Positions 1 to 11,400 of a DNA stretch of 41,759 bases are shown here, piece by piece. Positions within the stretch are counted from its first letter, which is position 1, and each line of letters opens with the position of its first letter. Origin of the DNA: Trichomonas tenax. Taxonomy: Eukaryota > Parabasalia > Trichomonadida > Trichomonadidae. A model generated the notes under the pieces. The model was not told the origin of the DNA and searched no databases. It worked only from the letters and a program-made list of their open reading frames with translations. The stretch covers positions 1-41,759 of the forward strand of contig JALKBU010000416.1 of assembly GCA_023091735.1 (NCBI GenBank), read 5' to 3'. Position numbers and translations under genes: made by a program.

Positions 1-148
1 CCTCACAGTCTTCTTTAAGAAATATATGTTTTATGTACTCAGGATTTATCATTCTATAATATTGTTTACCTTTAAATCTTAAAATATAAACAGGGCATCC
101 ATCATCAATCACTCTTTCATCTATTTTGTCATTTTTGATATTCGACAT
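1..148 (-). CDS. N-terminal part of an unrecognised protein, cut by the window edge
   Basis: An open frame runs from an ATG at 148 (complement) off the left edge without a stop, giving 49 residues that begin MSNIKNDKID and contain CPVYILRFKGKQYY. The composition (charged N-terminus, then alternating hydrophobic and aromatic residues) looks coding, and there is no in-frame stop. I do not recognise the family. The remainder lies outside the window. It is transcribed away from the next gene at 682, so the 149-681 gap would be a divergent upstream region. Confidence 0.5.
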   Translation of the reverse strand, partial: MSNIKNDKIDERVIDDGCPVYILRFKGKQYYRMINPEYIKHIFLKEDCE

Positions 149-681
149 TGGTCGCTGTTTATGTAAGAATAAAAATAAATAAAATTTAAAATTAACTTAG
201 TTTTTCCCACTATATATATATTAGTTATTGTCCCCACTATATATAAAGTTACAAAATATGTCACAGGACCCCCAAACATATACTACTTACATTTTGAGAA
301 AAATTATTTATTATATATAAGCAAAATCAAGATTACCATCGTATACTCTATACATAGTATGTTTCATGAATGAAATATTCTCATATATTTTTTTGATTCG
401 AAATTTTATAATATAATCACTATTTATCAATAAAACTCATTTAGGCAATAACTATATATTAATAATTTATTTACAAATTGTCTCAGAATGATTTTAATAT
501 CGAAATTATTAAATCAATAACGATCCATAATCAATATTATCCAAATCCCATAAAGTATGCTGTGGAGTACAATCAATATATTCATGTATTTAGAAATTCA
601 ATGTTGAAATGATGATATTTTGTTGTGTTCGAGCAAAAAGTAAAAAATGTTGATGACAATAATAAGGTTAATCATAAAATA
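149..681. other. AT-rich divergent intergenic region
   Basis: No gene is seen in these 533 bases. The only structure noted is a 13-base word CCCACTATATATA present twice (206-218 and 233-245), which could be a regulatory repeat or chance in AT-rich DNA. An open frame extends from about 616 into the gene at 682 but has no ATG before 682. Confidence 0.4.
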
Positions 682-1386
682 ATGAAACCTCATGAACCAA
701 AAGGAAAACCAGAATGGAAGACAAAAAAGATGGTTTGCGAACTTTTCCCTGATATCCCTGCATCTAATATTAATCATTACGTGCAATATCACCCAAAAAT
801 GACAATTACTGAAATTATTGCCCACTTTTTACATATAAAAGAAGCAACAGGGAAGATAGATGATATAAAAGTACTTGGATATCTCACACAAGCGCGTCAA
901 TTAATCAAAGATAAAGAGAAAGATGAAGTATTTCAAACACAAATGGACGAAGAAATGAAAAAGATGAGATTACAAATAGCTCATTTCACTGCAGATCAGT
1001 CTTTACATAAATTTACAGAAATATTATATGATTCAATATCACAAACGCGATTATCAAAGAAACGACCGAAGCTTGTTCCAGAGGACTACTTGAATAATAT
1101 CGCTTTTTATGTTGCAAATGAAATTAAAGAAGGAAATATTTCATTAGATAATATTCAATGGGAAAAATTCCAAGATACATCTCAAACTCCACTTATTAAT
1201 CCTTTATATGCTGCAGGATACTTCATGAAAACCGCAGATCCACTTTCATCAATTAATCAAATTATTACGCATGAACCAAAATGGAAAACACTTGTATTTT
1301 CTAGCCTTAGATATTGTGGAATTGGAGCTGCCTTAAATCGTAGTGAAACAATGTTCTTAGTAATGATTGCTGCTGATTTAGAATAA
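682..1386 (+). CDS. Unrecognised 234-aa protein
   Basis: The frame is open from about 616, but 625 is GTG; the first in-frame ATG is 682 (MKPHEPKGKPEWKTKK), which I take as the start. The protein has a basic N-terminus, a helical central part rich in K and E (about residues 60-95), and a C-terminal segment ending CGIGAALNRSETMFLVMIAA. That last pattern faintly recalls the final beta strands of CAP/SCP-fold proteins, but the diagnostic His and Glu residues are not evident, so this is only a thought. No signal peptide or membrane segment is seen. Its stop is 51 bases from the convergent gene ending at 1437. Confidence 0.75.
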   Translation: MKPHEPKGKPEWKTKKMVCELFPDIPASNINHYVQYHPKMTITEIIAHFLHIKEATGKIDDIKVLGYLTQARQLIKDKEKDEVFQTQMDEEMKKMRLQIAHFTADQSLHKFTEILYDSISQTRLSKKRPKLVPEDYLNNIAFYVANEIKEGNISLDNIQWEKFQDTSQTPLINPLYAAGYFMKTADPLSSINQIITHEPKWKTLVFSSLRYCGIGAALNRSETMFLVMIAADLE

Positions 1387-1436
1387 TATGTTGTTTATTT
1401 TGTTTTTATTTGTGATTTTATGTAAATGCTATCATT

Positions 1437-2741
1437 TCAAACGTTTTCAATCTTGGTGATGATGAGATTTGCAATTTCAACTGATAACTTTACAGATTCG
1501 CTATTTTCATCGTAATAATTCAAACATATATCCTGCACAGAACTAACTAGTTCTGTGTTATTCACAAATGCATCAAATATTTCTTCATTTTGATTTTCTT
1601 CAGCAATTTGAAGTATGTTTGATAATGCTATTAGACAATTATATAGAATTCTGTGTTTTAATGATGGCAAGATTGAAGCAAAGGCATCTAAAACTCCATT
1701 TTGAACTAAAATTGAAATTATACCTAAACTATTATTCTGGCAAACATTCGATAGTATATTGATTACTGTCTTACGGACATTAAAATCAAAGTCTTCATTA
1801 GCTGCTGAAATGATTCTAAATATTGTGTTGCTCATAACTAACTCATTTCTGAACGCTATGTCGTGCATACATAATCCCTCAATGCAAAACAGTATTTCTT
1901 CAAATATTTCTTGATCTAAGCATGATTCAATGAACTTATTCATGATTCCATAATTTAATATCATCTCTTTATCATCCGTATAATTTATAGCTGGTGAATT
2001 AAAAACTTCTGCTAGTAGATCAAGAGCATCTATAGAATACTGTCCCTCTAATGCAGCATGAGCTATTGAGTGAAACATTTCGTTATAAAGAAGTGTTTTT
2101 GCCGTTTCTTTTTGCTTTTTAACTAATTCTATTAGCATATCTATTGGTTCTGTTATATGTGTATTTGAACTAGTTAAATAAGCCAATGATTTTTCGATTA
2201 TTGAGTTATTCAAGTATATAGCGAAACTAATGATTTTTCTAATGATTTTGAATGCGTGTGAAGCTATTTTATTGTTTGGGTACATGCAATTCAATATCGT
2301 CTGGAAAATTGTTGATTGAAAAAGGTGTTGTGCATTGATTTTTGAGAACATTTGATTATATATTAGCTTTAGTATGAAAATGTTTATCCTATTTGATGCA
2401 ATAACTAATTCTAAGAATGATTTGAATGGAATTAGACCTAAAGAAAAGTAAATATTAAACATTTTCATCGCAAAATTAATACAAATACGATCATTATATG
2501 TATAGGATAACAAAACTTGAAATGAAATGGGTGATATATTTGGTAAATTTTTTTTATTTGTGTAATCGTCTATTACTGCTTGAAATCTTGTAGGATGTAT
2601 GTTTTCAATTAATTCTTGGGAAAATTGAAAAGCAGAATCTTGCATTTCGACATTATCAGGATGAAAATCATCTTCTAAAGCGATTGGTAATGCATGATCT
2701 ATTTTCTGTTGACTTGGAAGTTTCTCAGGAACAGCTCTCAT
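1437..2741 (-). CDS. Armadillo/HEAT-like repeat protein (434 aa)
   Basis: The start is the ATG at 2741 (complement), read MRAVPEKLPSQQKIDH. After about 50 polar residues the protein is almost wholly helical, with the spacing of hydrophobic residues expected of armadillo-type repeats; the clearest repeat-like stretch is in the last 130 residues (FNVRKTVINILSNVCQNNS, then NGVLDAFASILPSL and NCLIALSNILQIAEEN). This resembles the ARM repeats of importin-alpha-like proteins, but no importin-beta-binding basic region or ligand-groove W..N pattern is evident, so a specific function is not claimed. It is divergent from the small gene at 2840, 98 bases away, so the two probably share a bidirectional promoter. 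Confidence 0.8.
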   Translation of the reverse strand: MRAVPEKLPSQQKIDHALPIALEDDFHPDNVEMQDSAFQFSQELIENIHPTRFQAVIDDYTNKKNLPNISPISFQVLLSYTYNDRICINFAMKMFNIYFSLGLIPFKSFLELVIASNRINIFILKLIYNQMFSKINAQHLFQSTIFQTILNCMYPNNKIASHAFKIIRKIISFAIYLNNSIIEKSLAYLTSSNTHITEPIDMLIELVKKQKETAKTLLYNEMFHSIAHAALEGQYSIDALDLLAEVFNSPAINYTDDKEMILNYGIMNKFIESCLDQEIFEEILFCIEGLCMHDIAFRNELVMSNTIFRIISAANEDFDFNVRKTVINILSNVCQNNSLGIISILVQNGVLDAFASILPSLKHRILYNCLIALSNILQIAEENQNEEIFDAFVNNTELVSSVQDICLNYYDENSESVKLSVEIANLIITKIENV

Positions 2742-2839
2742 CTATATCAAGCTGTTGTCTTTTCCAGAGTTTTTTAAATAAATATTATTATAAAGGGGAA
2801 TTTTAAAGCCAACCCCTGAATATTTTGGTATATTTTAAA

Positions 2840-3085
2840 ATGAATTTAAGTAATCAGCAACAAGTACCAAACATTAACGAGATGTTTGGAACTATTGCTA
2901 TCATGCTTAAGAGTCGATACCCGATATTCTGCTCTGTTTTTGTCCCTCAACAAGAATTACCAAATCCAAATATTGAAAATTTCAATGAAAGGCTTCAAGA
3001 CATAGAATATAATCCTGAAGATTTCGATATCCAAGAGTATCCAACTGAATACAAAAAGGATGATTCTTTTGATTTTGACTTTTAA
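2840..3085 (+). CDS. Small acidic-tailed protein (81 aa), unrecognised
   Basis: The frame opens with TTG at 2825; the first ATG is 2840 in the context TTTTAAAATG, typical of starts in this window. The 81-aa product begins MNLSNQQQVPNINEMF, has a short hydrophobic middle (IAIMLKSRYPIFCSVFV) and ends in an Asp/Glu-rich tail DDSFDFDF. The hydrophobic part is too short and polar to be a convincing membrane span. No family is recognised. Its divergent arrangement with the ARM-like gene supports a real promoter between them. It could be a chance ORF, but the composition is protein-like. Confidence 0.5.
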   Translation: MNLSNQQQVPNINEMFGTIAIMLKSRYPIFCSVFVPQQELPNPNIENFNERLQDIEYNPEDFDIQEYPTEYKKDDSFDFDF

Positions 3086-3443
3086 TATCATGGCTACCAT
3101 CATACAGTTCCCGATGAAGTATAGGCCATTTCTATTATAGTATTTCATTTGATGCCAAATTATCAAAACATATTGACTTCTAATAATCTATTATCCTCAA
3201 CTGTATGCAGCCTCTCCCTCATGGCCTATTAATTGGTGATATTCATATAGCTTGAAAAGCTAATAACATTTTTATCAAATTTAAAATACAGGGGATAAAT
3301 ACAAAATTTGTTTGTAGAATATCTTTTTTGGTTATAGCTAGCATAGGTATATACAAATCTTGCCTCGAACGATTATTACGGTTGTTTCAACTGAATTTTC
3401 AAAATTGCGGTTTAATGGCACTTTTTGAGGCCATCGCAATAAA
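3086..3443. other. Intergenic region before the S28 peptidase
   Basis: No convincing gene is present in these 358 bases. The last 40 bases before the ATG at 3444 are less AT-rich and probably hold the core promoter of the peptidase gene, but I see no clear TCA initiator. Confidence 0.35.
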
Positions 3444-4781
3444 ATGTTTGGCTTTTTCCTTTATCTCGCGGCCTCTTACTTTGAGCCACGCAGCGTCTAT
3501 TTAGGCGATGACTACAATTTCAGCATTTTCAAGCAGGAAATCAATCACACAGGAGCAACACAAGGACAATTCGATCAACGCTACCAAGCCCTCTTCTCCT
3601 GGACCACAGACAACAAGACAGCCATATTATTCATCGGTGGCGAGTCAGATACATTCAAACCACGCGCTCTTGATGATTATATGACAGTCCTCTGCAAGGA
3701 ATTCAACGCTGCTTTCTTCATGCTCGAGCACCGTTACTTCGGCGCATCCTTCCCAACAGCTTTAACATATCCAGAAATCAAATTACTCACAGTCCAGCAG
3801 GCTGTTGACGATCTTAAGAACTTCAAGGATGGCATGATGAAATTATACAACATGCCAGCCGACACAAAGTGGATCCTCATCGGTGGCTCATACCCAGGCC
3901 TCCTTTCTGCTTACACAAGAGCTGCATATCCAAATGACTTCCACGTCGCTCTCGCTTCATCAGGTGTTGTCACAGCTAACAACAAGTATGATGACTTCGA
4001 CCGCCAGATTGCTATTTCTCTTGGACAGTCATGCGCTTCTGTGGCCCGCTCCATCCGCCGCAAGGTTGATGAGCTTCTCGAGACAGACCCAGACTGGCTT
4101 CTTGCTACATTCGGAATGACAGGACTTGAACCAGAAATCTTCCCACTCGTTCTTGGTGAAATGTTCTCTCTTGGCCCACAGTACGGTGCTCGTGCCCAGC
4201 TTTGTGGCCCACTCGAGGATACACTCATCACAGGTGCTGACCCACTCATGGCCTTGGCTAATTATGCTCGTGAAGTTTTCACACCAAATTACGCTGATGG
4301 CGACAGTGTTAAGACATACTCTAACGCTGCCCTCAAGGTCACAACAACACCAAACGGCCCACGTGCTTGGCTCTGGATGACATGCAACGAACTTGCCTAC
4401 TGGCAGATCAACTCTGGACGCCTTACACTCCGCTCCACAAAGGTTACACAGGACTTCTTCCTCAACCAGTGCAAGGAAGTCTTCTCTGATGAGATGACAA
4501 CTCCAGATACAGATGCTTTCAACCAACCATGGGCTGAGAAGCTTAAGCAGACATCCCACATCTACTACACAACAGGTTCCCAGGATCCATGGACACCAGT
4601 TTGCTATACAGCTGATGATGCTAACAAGATGGGACCAAACTGTGTTGCCCACACAATCACAGGCCCAGAAGTTGGCCACTGCCAGGATCTTGGCAAGCCA
4701 CGTGCTGGTGAGCCAACAGATCTCACACGCACACGTGAACATATTAAGGCGGTCATTCATAAGTGGCTCGCCGAGGAGTAA
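3444..4781 (+). CDS. Secreted serine carboxypeptidase, family S28 (prolyl carboxypeptidase-like)
   Basis: This is a clan SC, family S28 peptidase (lysosomal Pro-X carboxypeptidase / dipeptidyl peptidase II group), expected to remove residues next to proline in the lysosome or outside the cell. The 445 residues begin with a short hydrophobic signal-like segment (MFGFFLYLAASYF). Family landmarks are GGESDTF (about 65-71), EHRYFGASFP, the nucleophile in GGSYPG with Ser149, the acid Asp381 in TGSQDPWTP and the base His412 in VGHCQDL; all three catalytic residues are present, so the enzyme should be active. The length is normal for the family. The codons are strongly biased to C-ending and AAG codons and the gene is GC-richer than most neighbours, which in trichomonads suggests high expression. 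The stop lies in TAAAC, fitting the trichomonad TAAA-type poly(A) context. Confidence 0.93.
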   Translation: MFGFFLYLAASYFEPRSVYLGDDYNFSIFKQEINHTGATQGQFDQRYQALFSWTTDNKTAILFIGGESDTFKPRALDDYMTVLCKEFNAAFFMLEHRYFGASFPTALTYPEIKLLTVQQAVDDLKNFKDGMMKLYNMPADTKWILIGGSYPGLLSAYTRAAYPNDFHVALASSGVVTANNKYDDFDRQIAISLGQSCASVARSIRRKVDELLETDPDWLLATFGMTGLEPEIFPLVLGEMFSLGPQYGARAQLCGPLEDTLITGADPLMALANYAREVFTPNYADGDSVKTYSNAALKVTTTPNGPRAWLWMTCNELAYWQINSGRLTLRSTKVTQDFFLNQCKEVFSDEMTTPDTDAFNQPWAEKLKQTSHIYYTTGSQDPWTPVCYTADDANKMGPNCVAHTITGPEVGHCQDLGKPRAGEPTDLTRTREHIKAVIHKWLAEE

Positions 4782-5062
4782 ACTAAACAGTATATTTATT
4801 ACTTCAAACTTTTATATCGGCTCTAATTGTTCAAATTAATTATATTTCAAATAATAAATGAATGAGTGTTGGTACAAGGTCGCTTTATTGAATTATTTTT
4901 TGTGTCTAATTAGAGAAGTTCTCGTTTCGATTTTCGATTTGTCGATTTCGAAAGGTTAAAGCCGTTTTATGACATGTAATTCTAAAATTTTTGACGATTA
5001 TCATTCAAAAATTCAAAGCATTTGAATATCCGTTAAAAACAACAACAAAAAATTTTTTGTAA

Positions 5063-5662
5063 ATGTTCTGTTTACGCAGTCCGAGGCGACAGCATCGATG
5101 CGTCGAAACATTTAGTAACCCTCCTTCTGACCAAAACGTTGACAACAATTACTCTGTTCCAACTCTTCAGGAAGTGCAAAATAATTATCACGAAATTCTT
5201 GAAACGAAAAGATCACAGCAATTTATGCTTTCTACTCAGCTGAGGCAGGAGATAGAGAGCAAGAGAAGACTCCTCGACATGCAAAACACATCAATCTCGA
5301 TACAACAGCAAGCAAATTTTTTAATGAATCAATTTCGCTCATTTAAGAGGCCAGAACCTCCTAATCTTCTCAGCAATCAATACGGAAGTGCTCCGCCACC
5401 ATTTAAACCGCAGTTACTGAGTTTGAGAGATTATATAAAACAATCTCCAAGAAGAATACCGCAAAACAATATCAAAAACAGCATTTTAGTGCAAAACGAA
5501 GAGTTTGCACATCCTGTAAGGACAAATTGTGCTAAAATGGTTTTGCCAACAATTAAGCCACTTCCGGGCTCTAAAGAACTAGTTTCTACATCCCAATTGG
5601 TATATCCTGATGGTCACTCTAGTTCTCTTGATAAGAAGCATTCTTCTCGCCTTGCATATTGA
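5063..5662 (+). CDS. Unrecognised 199-aa protein with short coiled coil
   Basis: The ATG at 5063 follows TTTTTTGTAA. The protein has a basic N-terminus (RSPRRQHR), a helical, probably coiled-coil segment at about residues 35-85 (YHEILETKRSQQFMLSTQLR, then REIESKRR-like heptads) and a proline-rich, disordered second half with PPPFKPQ and SPRRIPQNN. No catalytic motif, signal or membrane segment is seen. It may be a scaffold or cytoskeleton-associated protein, but that is a guess from composition. A TGACATGTAA word (4970-4979) lies 83 bases before the ATG. The gene converges on the one ending at 5777. Confidence 0.7.
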   Translation: MFCLRSPRRQHRCVETFSNPPSDQNVDNNYSVPTLQEVQNNYHEILETKRSQQFMLSTQLRQEIESKRRLLDMQNTSISIQQQANFLMNQFRSFKRPEPPNLLSNQYGSAPPPFKPQLLSLRDYIKQSPRRIPQNNIKNSILVQNEEFAHPVRTNCAKMVLPTIKPLPGSKELVSTSQLVYPDGHSSSLDKKHSSRLAY

Positions 5663-5776
5663 AGATTTTGTTTGTTTTATGTTTGTATGTTTATAAATAT
5701 ATCATGTAAAGATTTCTATCTAGTTAAATTGAATTATTGCAGTAAAACATCAATTTTTAATATATTTATAATAAAA

Positions 5777-7366
5777 TTACTTCTTGAGATTCGTCATCTT
5801 CAGTTTCTGTTCAACTGTGGGACAGAGTATATAGCTCAGATATTCTTGCAGATGCTCTGGGGCGATCTTCTCCATGAAAATTGGGTTTGAAATAACAAAT
5901 CTGACTTCAGCCTTTGCGAGTGGTGGAAATTCGTTTGGATTGAATGTCGAAGAGAAAAGATTGAAACTCTTGACAACTTGTGATCCCATTATGTCTAAGA
6001 ATGAAACATAATGGTAAACAATTGGATGAAGGATATTTCCAACTCTTCCCAAAAATTCAAGGCTCATTTCAGATGGTGTGCACGTGACAACTTGAATGAA
6101 AACGTGATAAGCGAATGCAATCTCAAGGATCGAAAATGCCCAAGGAACAAGTGCTTTATCGAACACACCATTGCCATTTGCGGAGAAAAATGCTTTATCA
6201 TAAATGCCATCGATAGAAACTAGATCATTAAATCTCCTGATTCCTTTATACACTGTTTCAAAGTCTTCAGGCATAAGCTTCATCAATAGGATTACTGCCT
6301 CTTCGCACTTGCGAAGCTCTGCCACTGGGAATTTACCATTGAAAAACAGAGCTTTGGCAGCATTTAATGGCTCTTCTGGGAAACAATTCATGATTGCGTT
6401 AACGATTACTAATGATTTGCTTATCTGTTCATCATTCTCTGAAATTGATGGAATAAGTTGTTCCAAACAGTGATTTTCAGATATTGCAATATTTCCTGTA
6501 ACAAGATCTAAATCATCTTGTGTTTTCGCAATTGTTCCGATATCACATCCCTCGAGATCGAATGCCTTTGTGTAGATGTAATCTTTATCGACAATATGAA
6601 GAACATAATGTGTTGCTGTTCCATAGATTGATTTTGTATGCATTTCTTCGAGCTTCTTTGTCTCATATAACGACAAAGATATGTGGTGATAGCATCCGTT
6701 AATGATATATGTATCAACAGATTCTGAAGAAGTTGAAATATTGAACACTAATGCAAGATAATGGAAATCATTTGAAGAAACAGTAGCGATTTTGATGGAT
6801 TGTATTGATTTTGGAGTAAAATTCGCGAAAATTGATGAAGAAAGATCTGTTTCGTAAAGTAAATTCTGCTTTTCCAAATCGTAAATCATTAAATGCATCG
6901 ATTCAGACAAAATGCAGAAGAATTCTGCGAAAATGTGAATAGCGGCGATATTTCCTGGACCATTAAAAAGAGATTTGAAGCCTCCTCCGAAAGTCCACTG
7001 TTTTGTCTCTGTGATGATGTGTATTGTGCTATTTTCTAATAATACGTATAAGCGGTTCTTGTATGCGATCGTTTGCTTAATATCATGCTTGAAAACGTAT
7101 TTAAAATCGGTATCAAATTTATAAATTTCGCGATTGTTAACAACAATCCAAACATTTTTGTTATCATTGGCGCGTAGAACGATTTTCGCGGTATTTACTG
7201 ATTCCAAATATGTTTTTTTCGCTCCATTTAATTTATAAAATATTCCACTTTTGTCGCAAGGAATTATTTTTATGTCCACTGGAGCTCCCTGGCACTCTAT
7301 GTCGTAGTACTCTAATGTTGTATTCTCACAGAGCTCGAAATCTGTTTCAACCCAGTCATAAATCAT
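5777..7366 (-). CDS. Unrecognised 529-aa protein, beta-rich N-terminal half and helical C-terminal half
   Basis: The ATG at 7366 (complement) reads MIYDWVETDFELCENT. Residues 1 to about 290 alternate short beta-type strands (KNVWIVVNNREIYKFDT, NRLYVLLENSTIHIITETK), as in a divergent beta propeller; the rest is helical (NAAKALFFNGKFPVAELRKC onward), as in an alpha solenoid. This propeller-plus-solenoid order occurs in nucleoporins such as Nup133/Nup155, in coat proteins and in Vps subunits, but no family motif is clear enough to choose. It is smaller than typical members. There is no membrane segment. It is divergent from the 1880-aa gene, separated by a 1-kb gap. Confidence 0.75.
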   Translation of the reverse strand: MIYDWVETDFELCENTTLEYYDIECQGAPVDIKIIPCDKSGIFYKLNGAKKTYLESVNTAKIVLRANDNKNVWIVVNNREIYKFDTDFKYVFKHDIKQTIAYKNRLYVLLENSTIHIITETKQWTFGGGFKSLFNGPGNIAAIHIFAEFFCILSESMHLMIYDLEKQNLLYETDLSSSIFANFTPKSIQSIKIATVSSNDFHYLALVFNISTSSESVDTYIINGCYHHISLSLYETKKLEEMHTKSIYGTATHYVLHIVDKDYIYTKAFDLEGCDIGTIAKTQDDLDLVTGNIAISENHCLEQLIPSISENDEQISKSLVIVNAIMNCFPEEPLNAAKALFFNGKFPVAELRKCEEAVILLMKLMPEDFETVYKGIRRFNDLVSIDGIYDKAFFSANGNGVFDKALVPWAFSILEIAFAYHVFIQVVTCTPSEMSLEFLGRVGNILHPIVYHYVSFLDIMGSQVVKSFNLFSSTFNPNEFPPLAKAEVRFVISNPIFMEKIAPEHLQEYLSYILCPTVEQKLKMTNLKK

Positions 7367-8423
7367 TTTTTATAAAAAATAGAAAACGTCATTTTTAATT
7401 GTCAAAATAAATCACATATTTAAATCGCCTATATGATAATATGATGTTTTGCAAAAGTTTCTTAGGGAGTTTCTTGATATTTCAAAAAAAAATTGAAGTC
7501 TTATCTTTTTGAAACTGTGCTACTTAATATACCAACTGGCGATATGATAGAATTTTTATAATTTTTGATTGAAGTCGATATTTGGTTTTGGAAAAACAGA
7601 TTGAAATTCAATGTTTGCTTTCATGAATTTCAAAACTAAGGAGTCTCTGAGTTACTCTTCTATCTGCTATAGCATATCATAGTTCAAAAGTACTGTTAAA
7701 ATGGATAGATAAGCTTTATCTGTCATGAATATATTTGAAGTAATGAGCAAATACAAATAATGACCCAAATATGATGTACTGACTTCATTGATATCCATCA
7801 TTATAATAATTGCTTCAGCCAAGATCATCTTTCAAATGTCTCATGATTGTTGTACAACAATTCATGACAATTGCATTGATTTTCAACAAAAATCTATGCT
7901 AAGCTAATAAGCATATTTTCATTTGTGTCTTACCTATAATTCATTTGATTTCTAAATGCAAAACCATCAACTCAAATCAATGATTTGATCAAATTCATGT
8001 ATGAAAAAAATAATGCAGTTAAATTATATCCAGGATTACATCTTATAACAGCATTGATTCAGATTTTTCTCGGCTGTTGATTGTGATATGAAAAAAATAA
8101 AAATGACATGTAAAATCGTCAAAAATCAAAATGGCAAAATTGATATATATCATTTCTTACGCTGCAGAAATCGAGGTTGATATAAATTGATAACCATGAA
8201 TAATAAGATAACTTTTGACACATCCAAAACGACACTTTTTGTCCAATGAAATGATATGAAAAAAAAATCCGAAATACTCGGAATTTAGCTATAAAATGGA
8301 TAACTATGAACATATCCACAATTTTTGAGAATTGACAAAAAATGAAAGAAAAAATACCTCCTTTTACATCAAAGATAACATATAACATAAAAAATAATAA
8401 GTCATAGAAAAAAAAAGTTAAAA
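7367..8423. other. 1.06-kb divergent intergenic region without a gene
   Basis: Open frames here are short and look non-coding; an 89-aa minus-strand frame at 8119-8388 is low in complexity and not believed. A TGACATGTAA word at 8105-8114 matches the recurrent intergenic motif of this window. The last 60 bases before 8424 are very A-rich and include GTCATAG (8401-8407), a possible weak initiator. Confidence 0.4.
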
Positions 8424-11400
8424 ATGTCAGTGAAGGAATCGAGTATTGTTGTTGCGCTTTTTAATAAGCCCAACTTCAAGTCTTCGCTCCAGGGCGTCTG
8501 TAGGGAACTCCTTGCTTTCCTCCCGAATTTCGATGCCCCGAAAAAAGATGAAAATCTTAAAAAACTTTACCAAACTCTTGCCGTTTTTTGGGAATTCGAC
8601 CACACCTTACCACTAATAATTCGCCCATTTGCAGAAATCACAAAAAATTCGCCTCTAAATGGTTTAAATATGTTGATTAATATGTTACCGAAGGTAAATC
8701 TTCAATCTACTGACCTACCAATGTCGGAAAATGGATCTTTGACTTTCCTTCATAGCCAAACAATGCAAGAAGCTTGGAAAAATATTTACTTCCGTATTTC
8801 AGTGAGGATGCTGAATGAAATGTTTGTACATTTCTACTTGCAAGAGCTACTTTCGGCCAATGGCAATATCAATGATTCTGTTCAAGTTTTAAGCAAAATT
8901 ATAAGTTATTTACTTTTCGACGAGGATCCGAAATACAAAGTATTCCACTTCATTCCTGCACTTAAAATGTCCGGTTCTGTGCATATTATCACTTCCGCGC
9001 AACCATTATTCGGTTTTTCTTTTATTACAACAAAATGTAAGCCTTCTAAAGGCGCTAACACAGTAGATCTTCCAATATACTTCGCTTTGTACTCCCAAAT
9101 GACTCTTCCTTCACCTGAATACATTCAAAATGATGAGAAAGGTTTAATTAAGTTTTTCACTGCTATTTTGAAATTCCTCGATTCTAAGCACTGCACACCT
9201 GAATTTGCAGGTGTTATACCCGATTTCCTTACGAATTTCTTCGGAATGCTGTTAACAGGTTCATCAGAAATGCAGAATTCGAAATTTTTCATCGAAATTT
9301 ATCAAAATTTAACGAAACGTATATCATCATCGAACTACTACGGCAAATTGATTATAACGCATACCATATTACAAATTTTCATCGATAATCCAAAATATAA
9401 AATGTCGTACATGAATTATTTCAACACATACTTGAAAAAGAAACTCAACAATGAAGCAATTGGATACGTTTTGATTAAATCTTTCACATATTTCCTTCGA
9501 GGAAAACATTATTTGCCGCCAATCATCATTCAAAAGACTCACGAGAATTATAAATGGCATATAGACGACGACAACATAATGACGCATATGTTCGATACAA
9601 TTTTAGCAAATCCTACGCTTTTCAAAAATTGTCAATTCGAATTATCTGAATTCTTACTTCAATTCATTTCTTACAACATTCCTATGTTCTGTGTCGACCA
9701 CATTCCAATTATCCAAGATAATAAGAACTTTGAGTCATATAACACAACTGCTTTACTTCTTTGCTTGCAACAAGTTCTTTCTGTTAGATCTAACTTCCCA
9801 TATCTTGGTGATGCACGCGTAGAGTTTACTTCATATGGTTCTAGGCTCTCTCTTCCATTCATTTCAGAGCAAGAACCTCAAGAAATCGAGCGTTGCGAAA
9901 TTGCTGTTTCAACACCAATTATGGGTACATTTGATTACTTTCACGGTGATATTGATATGCTAACACTTCATATTTACAATGATGAATATCCTAACGTTGT
10001 TACATCATTCCATCCAAAGAACCTCGCTTTACTCACAAAATGGGCTTCAAAATATGGATTGAAAGGAGATATACCAATGTACAAACAATACGAAGAAGAA
10101 ATTAAGTTCAGAACTTCATGTGGTGATGTCAGTACGTTTTCGCCAGCTTTGATTCAAGCTATTTCTATTTTCTGCTTCCTCGGTGATAAAGCGCCAATCG
10201 AGAACTTAAGCCACTGTATTTTGTCATCAGATCCATATATTTCAGCGGCAGCAATGCGTTCTTGCGCAGTCATTGCTGTTAATTCAGAATCTCAAGCTCG
10301 CAACTTCATCCAAATTCTCAGCAGATTGTTTAAGATCGACAGCGGCTTCCAACAGAACTTATATAGAATTCTTTACACACTCAATGAAATCGTTTCTGTT
10401 TCTTACGCAATGAATTACACTTTCAACGATGTCTCCATCAAAGAACTTGATGTTGGTGTTTTATATGCTTTATCTTCTCCTTCAGCGCAAGTTCGCAACA
10501 TGGCAATATCAATTATGGGCAAAGTAAAGAACAGCACGATGTTCGATTTGATATTGAGTATCCAAGACGAAATATCAAAGCTTGGATGGAGCCATGCATT
10601 GATTGGACTCACATTTTCAAACGAAAGACAATCTCATGAGCCATCAATTCCAAAATTCAAAGAATTAGTTGACTCTCCTTATGTCAATGTTTATGGATAT
10701 TATATTGCAAGCTTAGTTTATTTGTTGAAGCAGCACAGCACTGAAAACAGTATTGATGTAGAAAATATCATTATTTCTATCATTCATTCGTTCGAAAGAA
10801 TGAGCGGCTCGAAGAAATCGCTTTCAAATCCATCATATATCTGCAATCTTGCTGCAACAGTTTTGATATTATCTGATAAATTCGATGAAAACTGCGTTTA
10901 TATCGTTGATTTCCTTGCATCACTTAACGGATTGTCCGAGTTCTCCCTTGAAGCTCTCTTCAGCTGCTTATCAATTCAAACAATTTCCAGCATCTTCGAT
11001 TCTTCTAAGACATTGTTGTTTGCCAATGGTATTTGCTTTGGTATTCATCGATATGCATCAATGCACAATATGACAATGGCTGAGAAGAATATCGCAGTTA
11101 ACATTTTAACACAGCTTCCTCAGATGTTACAGAACCAGGAAGAGAGTCCTAGATTCCACAGCAACCTTCTTCTCGCTGCTTCCACAATATTCAAGATTTA
11201 TCCGGAGAACATCAACAATGTTTTCTCTCTCAACAGCGTTTCAAACAGTAATTTCGAGAAACACATCAGAAAGGATATTTGGTTCAAATACTTGTTCAGA
11301 CAGGACGATAAACCATCAATGGAAACGCTTGGATGGCTGATGACATTCATTCCACCACCGAAATCAGTTTATGATGAGCTCCTCAATGATATATTCACAA

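Noticed and set aside
206..245. Doubled CCCACTATATATA as a mobile-element end
   Set aside because: Only 13 bases in very AT-rich DNA with no inverted partner; chance is likely.
682..1386. CAP/SCP domain in the 234-aa protein
   Set aside because: Only the last strands vaguely fit; the conserved His/Glu and WxxS region cannot be aligned.
4029..4760. 243-aa minus-strand frame opposite the S28 peptidase
   Set aside because: A shadow of the strongly codon-biased peptidase gene; Cys/Trp-rich and meaningless.
8119..8388. 89-aa minus-strand frame in the 1-kb gap
   Set aside because: Rich in F, I, Y and S as expected from AT-rich noise; no recognisable pattern.
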